5,617 bases of DNA from DATBLE01 sp046735055 (lineage in GTDB: Bacteria; Actinomycetota; Thermoleophilia; Gaiellales; Gaiellaceae), in assembly GCA_046735055.1 (NCBI GenBank), contig JBKPSO010000274.1, positions 1-5,617 on the forward strand, given 5' to 3'. How positions within the stretch are numbered: position 1 is the first letter of the stretch; every line of letters begins with the position of its first letter. The position numbers were made by a program, and so were the translations under genes. Below the pieces are notes generated by a model. The model saw only the letters and a list, made by a program, of their open reading frames with translations. It did no database searches and had not been told where the DNA came from. Below are positions 4,904 to 5,617 of this stretch, one piece after another.

Positions 4904-5201
4904 TCAGAGCCCACCGGCGACGGCCCCCTTAGCGCACACGTCTATGACCGCTTCTTGCTCCGCGGCGGTCAGCGACGGGTTGCCCTCGATCTAGGTACCG
5001 ATCAGGACGCCAATATCGTCCCGGGTTTTCCCCTCCCTCGGCCCAGGTCTTGCACTGGGCGTAGATGGTTTTTGCGCTATCGCCGTTCGAGTAGACCTGG
5101 TTCGGGGTTGTCGACGTGCCGCTCGGCGTTCCCCCGCAGCCGGCAGCTAGCAGCACAACCGCGACGAGCGCGGCCGTAGTGAGTGTGAGTAGTACCCTCA
5201 T
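4904..5201 (-). pseudogene. Small lipoprotein gene broken by a frameshift and an internal TAG
   Basis: ATG 5201 overlaps the preceding stop as ATGA. The start MRVLLTLTTAALVAVVLLAA is a type II signal peptide ending AAGC, with lipid-attachment Cys22, followed by a Gly/Ser/Thr linker (GGTPSGTSTTPNQVY) and DSAKTIYAQCKTWAEG. From there the original frame becomes an arginine-rich run to a stop at 4931-4929 (90 codons in total). The other frame instead reads protein-like: DDIGVLIGT, TAG (4993-4991), then IEGNPSLTAAEQEAVIDVC and a stop at 4906-4904. The frame change lies in the homopolymer-rich stretch 5023-5041 (GGGTTTTCCCCTCCCTCGG on the plus strand). Two independent lesions indicate a decayed gene of roughly 98 codons. 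No family is recognised. A truncated 90-aa lipoprotein could still be made. Confidence 0.65.
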
Positions 5202-5204
5202 GAC
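5163..5204. repeat. Signal-peptide coding block, copy 2 (start of the lipoprotein gene)
   Basis: Aligned without gaps to 5576-5617, 30 of 42 bases are identical, and the two start codons fall at the same alignment position. The match extends 4 identical bases further at the plus-strand left end. This suggests duplication or exchange of 5' ends between neighbouring exported-protein genes. Confidence 0.5.
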
Positions 5205-5614
5205 ATGCCCCCCAGTACCTGGACGATGCGCCAGGAGGGAACTGAACCCCACTCGCGCGAGTCGCAGGACTGCACCCGGTTGTCGCCCATCAGGAAGTAC
5301 CTTCCCCGCGGGATCTTCCGCGCCGGGTACGAGACCGCGGTGTCGCGCCGGTCGGGCTTCACGTACGGCTCGATCAGCCTCTTGCCGTTGACGTAGACTA
5401 AACCGTTCCGCTCCTGCCACGTCTCCCCAGGTAGCCCGACGATCCTCAAGATGTGGACGCTGTCCGCTTCGCCTCCACAGCGTTCGATCAGCGGCGGAGC
5501 GAGGAACGCAACAACATCTCCGCGATGCAGGTAGCGCGGGTTCACGGCGGCTGACGAGCCTGCAAACGTGGCCGCGACGATCGCGGCGGTAGCGAGTGTG
5601 GTCAGTGTCTTCAC
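5198..5614 (-). CDS. Signal peptidase I (S26)-like protein lacking both catalytic residues
   Basis: A 138-aa product related to type I signal peptidases. Box C is RGDVVAF (31-37), box D is LRIVGLPGE (56-64) and box E is GDNRVQSCDSREWG (110-123). Active enzymes have SMxPT about 5-10 residues before box C and KR at the start of box D, forming a Ser/Lys dyad. Here the corresponding segment reads AVNPR (23-27) and Leu56 replaces the lysine, so no peptidase activity is expected. The usual membrane anchor is replaced by what looks like an ordinary cleavable signal peptide (residues 1-22, ending GSSAA). Cys46 and Cys117 may pair. GTG 5614 is used as the start, but the frame is open to the window edge (GAG precedes it), so the true start could lie further upstream. 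The stop overlaps the next gene's ATG by 4 bp. It could be a pseudo-protease or a truncated relic. Confidence 0.75.
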   Translation of the reverse strand: MKTLTTLATAAIVAATFAGSSAAVNPRYLHRGDVVAFLAPPLIERCGGEADSVHILRIVGLPGETWQERNGLVYVNGKRLIEPYVKPDRRDTAVSYPARKIPRGRYFLMGDNRVQSCDSREWGSVPSWRIVQVLGGMS

Positions 5615-5617
5615 CTC
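5576..5617. repeat. Signal-peptide coding block, copy 1 (start of the S26-like gene)
   Basis: Partner of the block at 5163-5204. At protein level MKTLTTLATAAIVA and MRVLLTLTTAALVA share 9 of 14 residues. It ends at the window edge, so its full extent is not visible. Confidence 0.5.

Noticed and set aside
5202..5420. In-frame upstream start at 5420 for the lipoprotein gene (163 codons)
   Set aside because: The extension is a shadow of the S26-like gene. The lipoprotein signal peptide begins exactly at ATG 5201 in an ATGA overlap.

Overview
High-GC bacterial DNA. One ilvD line counts about 73% G+C, and starts are ATG or GTG. Actinobacteria-like TTGCAT/ATGCAA half-sites and -10 boxes placed directly in front of ATG codons suggest an actinobacterium. 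A deep-branching soil group such as Thermoleophilia is a guess from the style of the signal-peptidase and secreted proteins, not a demonstrated placement.

Left part (1-3606), ordinary chromosome. argC (arginine biosynthesis) reads leftward. Its stop is followed at once by the ATG of another leftward gene cut by the window edge. argC appears to be leaderless: a -10 box sits so that the ATG is the predicted +1, and TGCAT/ATGCA half-sites that could bind ArgR overlap that promoter. ilvD (isoleucine/valine biosynthesis, [2Fe-2S] dihydroxyacid dehydratase) reads rightward. Between the two lies a leftward 53-codon ORF whose single membrane segment looks like the first helix of an Amt ammonium transporter. 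ilvD overlaps tail to tail by 23 bp with a leftward gene for an exported SIMPL/DUF541 protein, which also seems to be leaderless.

Middle part (3607-4136). G+C drops to about 57-58% in the two lines counted and inverted repeats become dense: an 11-bp-arm palindrome, a 7-bp hairpin, and a nested 10-bp inverted repeat that could fold as a three-way junction. This block ends just ahead of a well-placed ribosome-binding site and a 53-aa single-pass membrane protein.

Right part (4152-5617), a leftward cluster of exported proteins and broken genes. In transcription order: a signal-peptidase-I-like protein lacking both catalytic residues; a lipoprotein gene starting at an ATGA overlap but disrupted by a frameshift and an in-frame TAG; an exported coiled-coil protein encoded partly by three 21-bp repeats; and a 5' fragment of a TlyA-type S4-domain gene carrying one extra base. 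The first two genes start with related DNA, which points to local duplication or exchange of signal peptides. The region looks like a decaying accessory locus. No complete defence, CRISPR or transposon system is visible.
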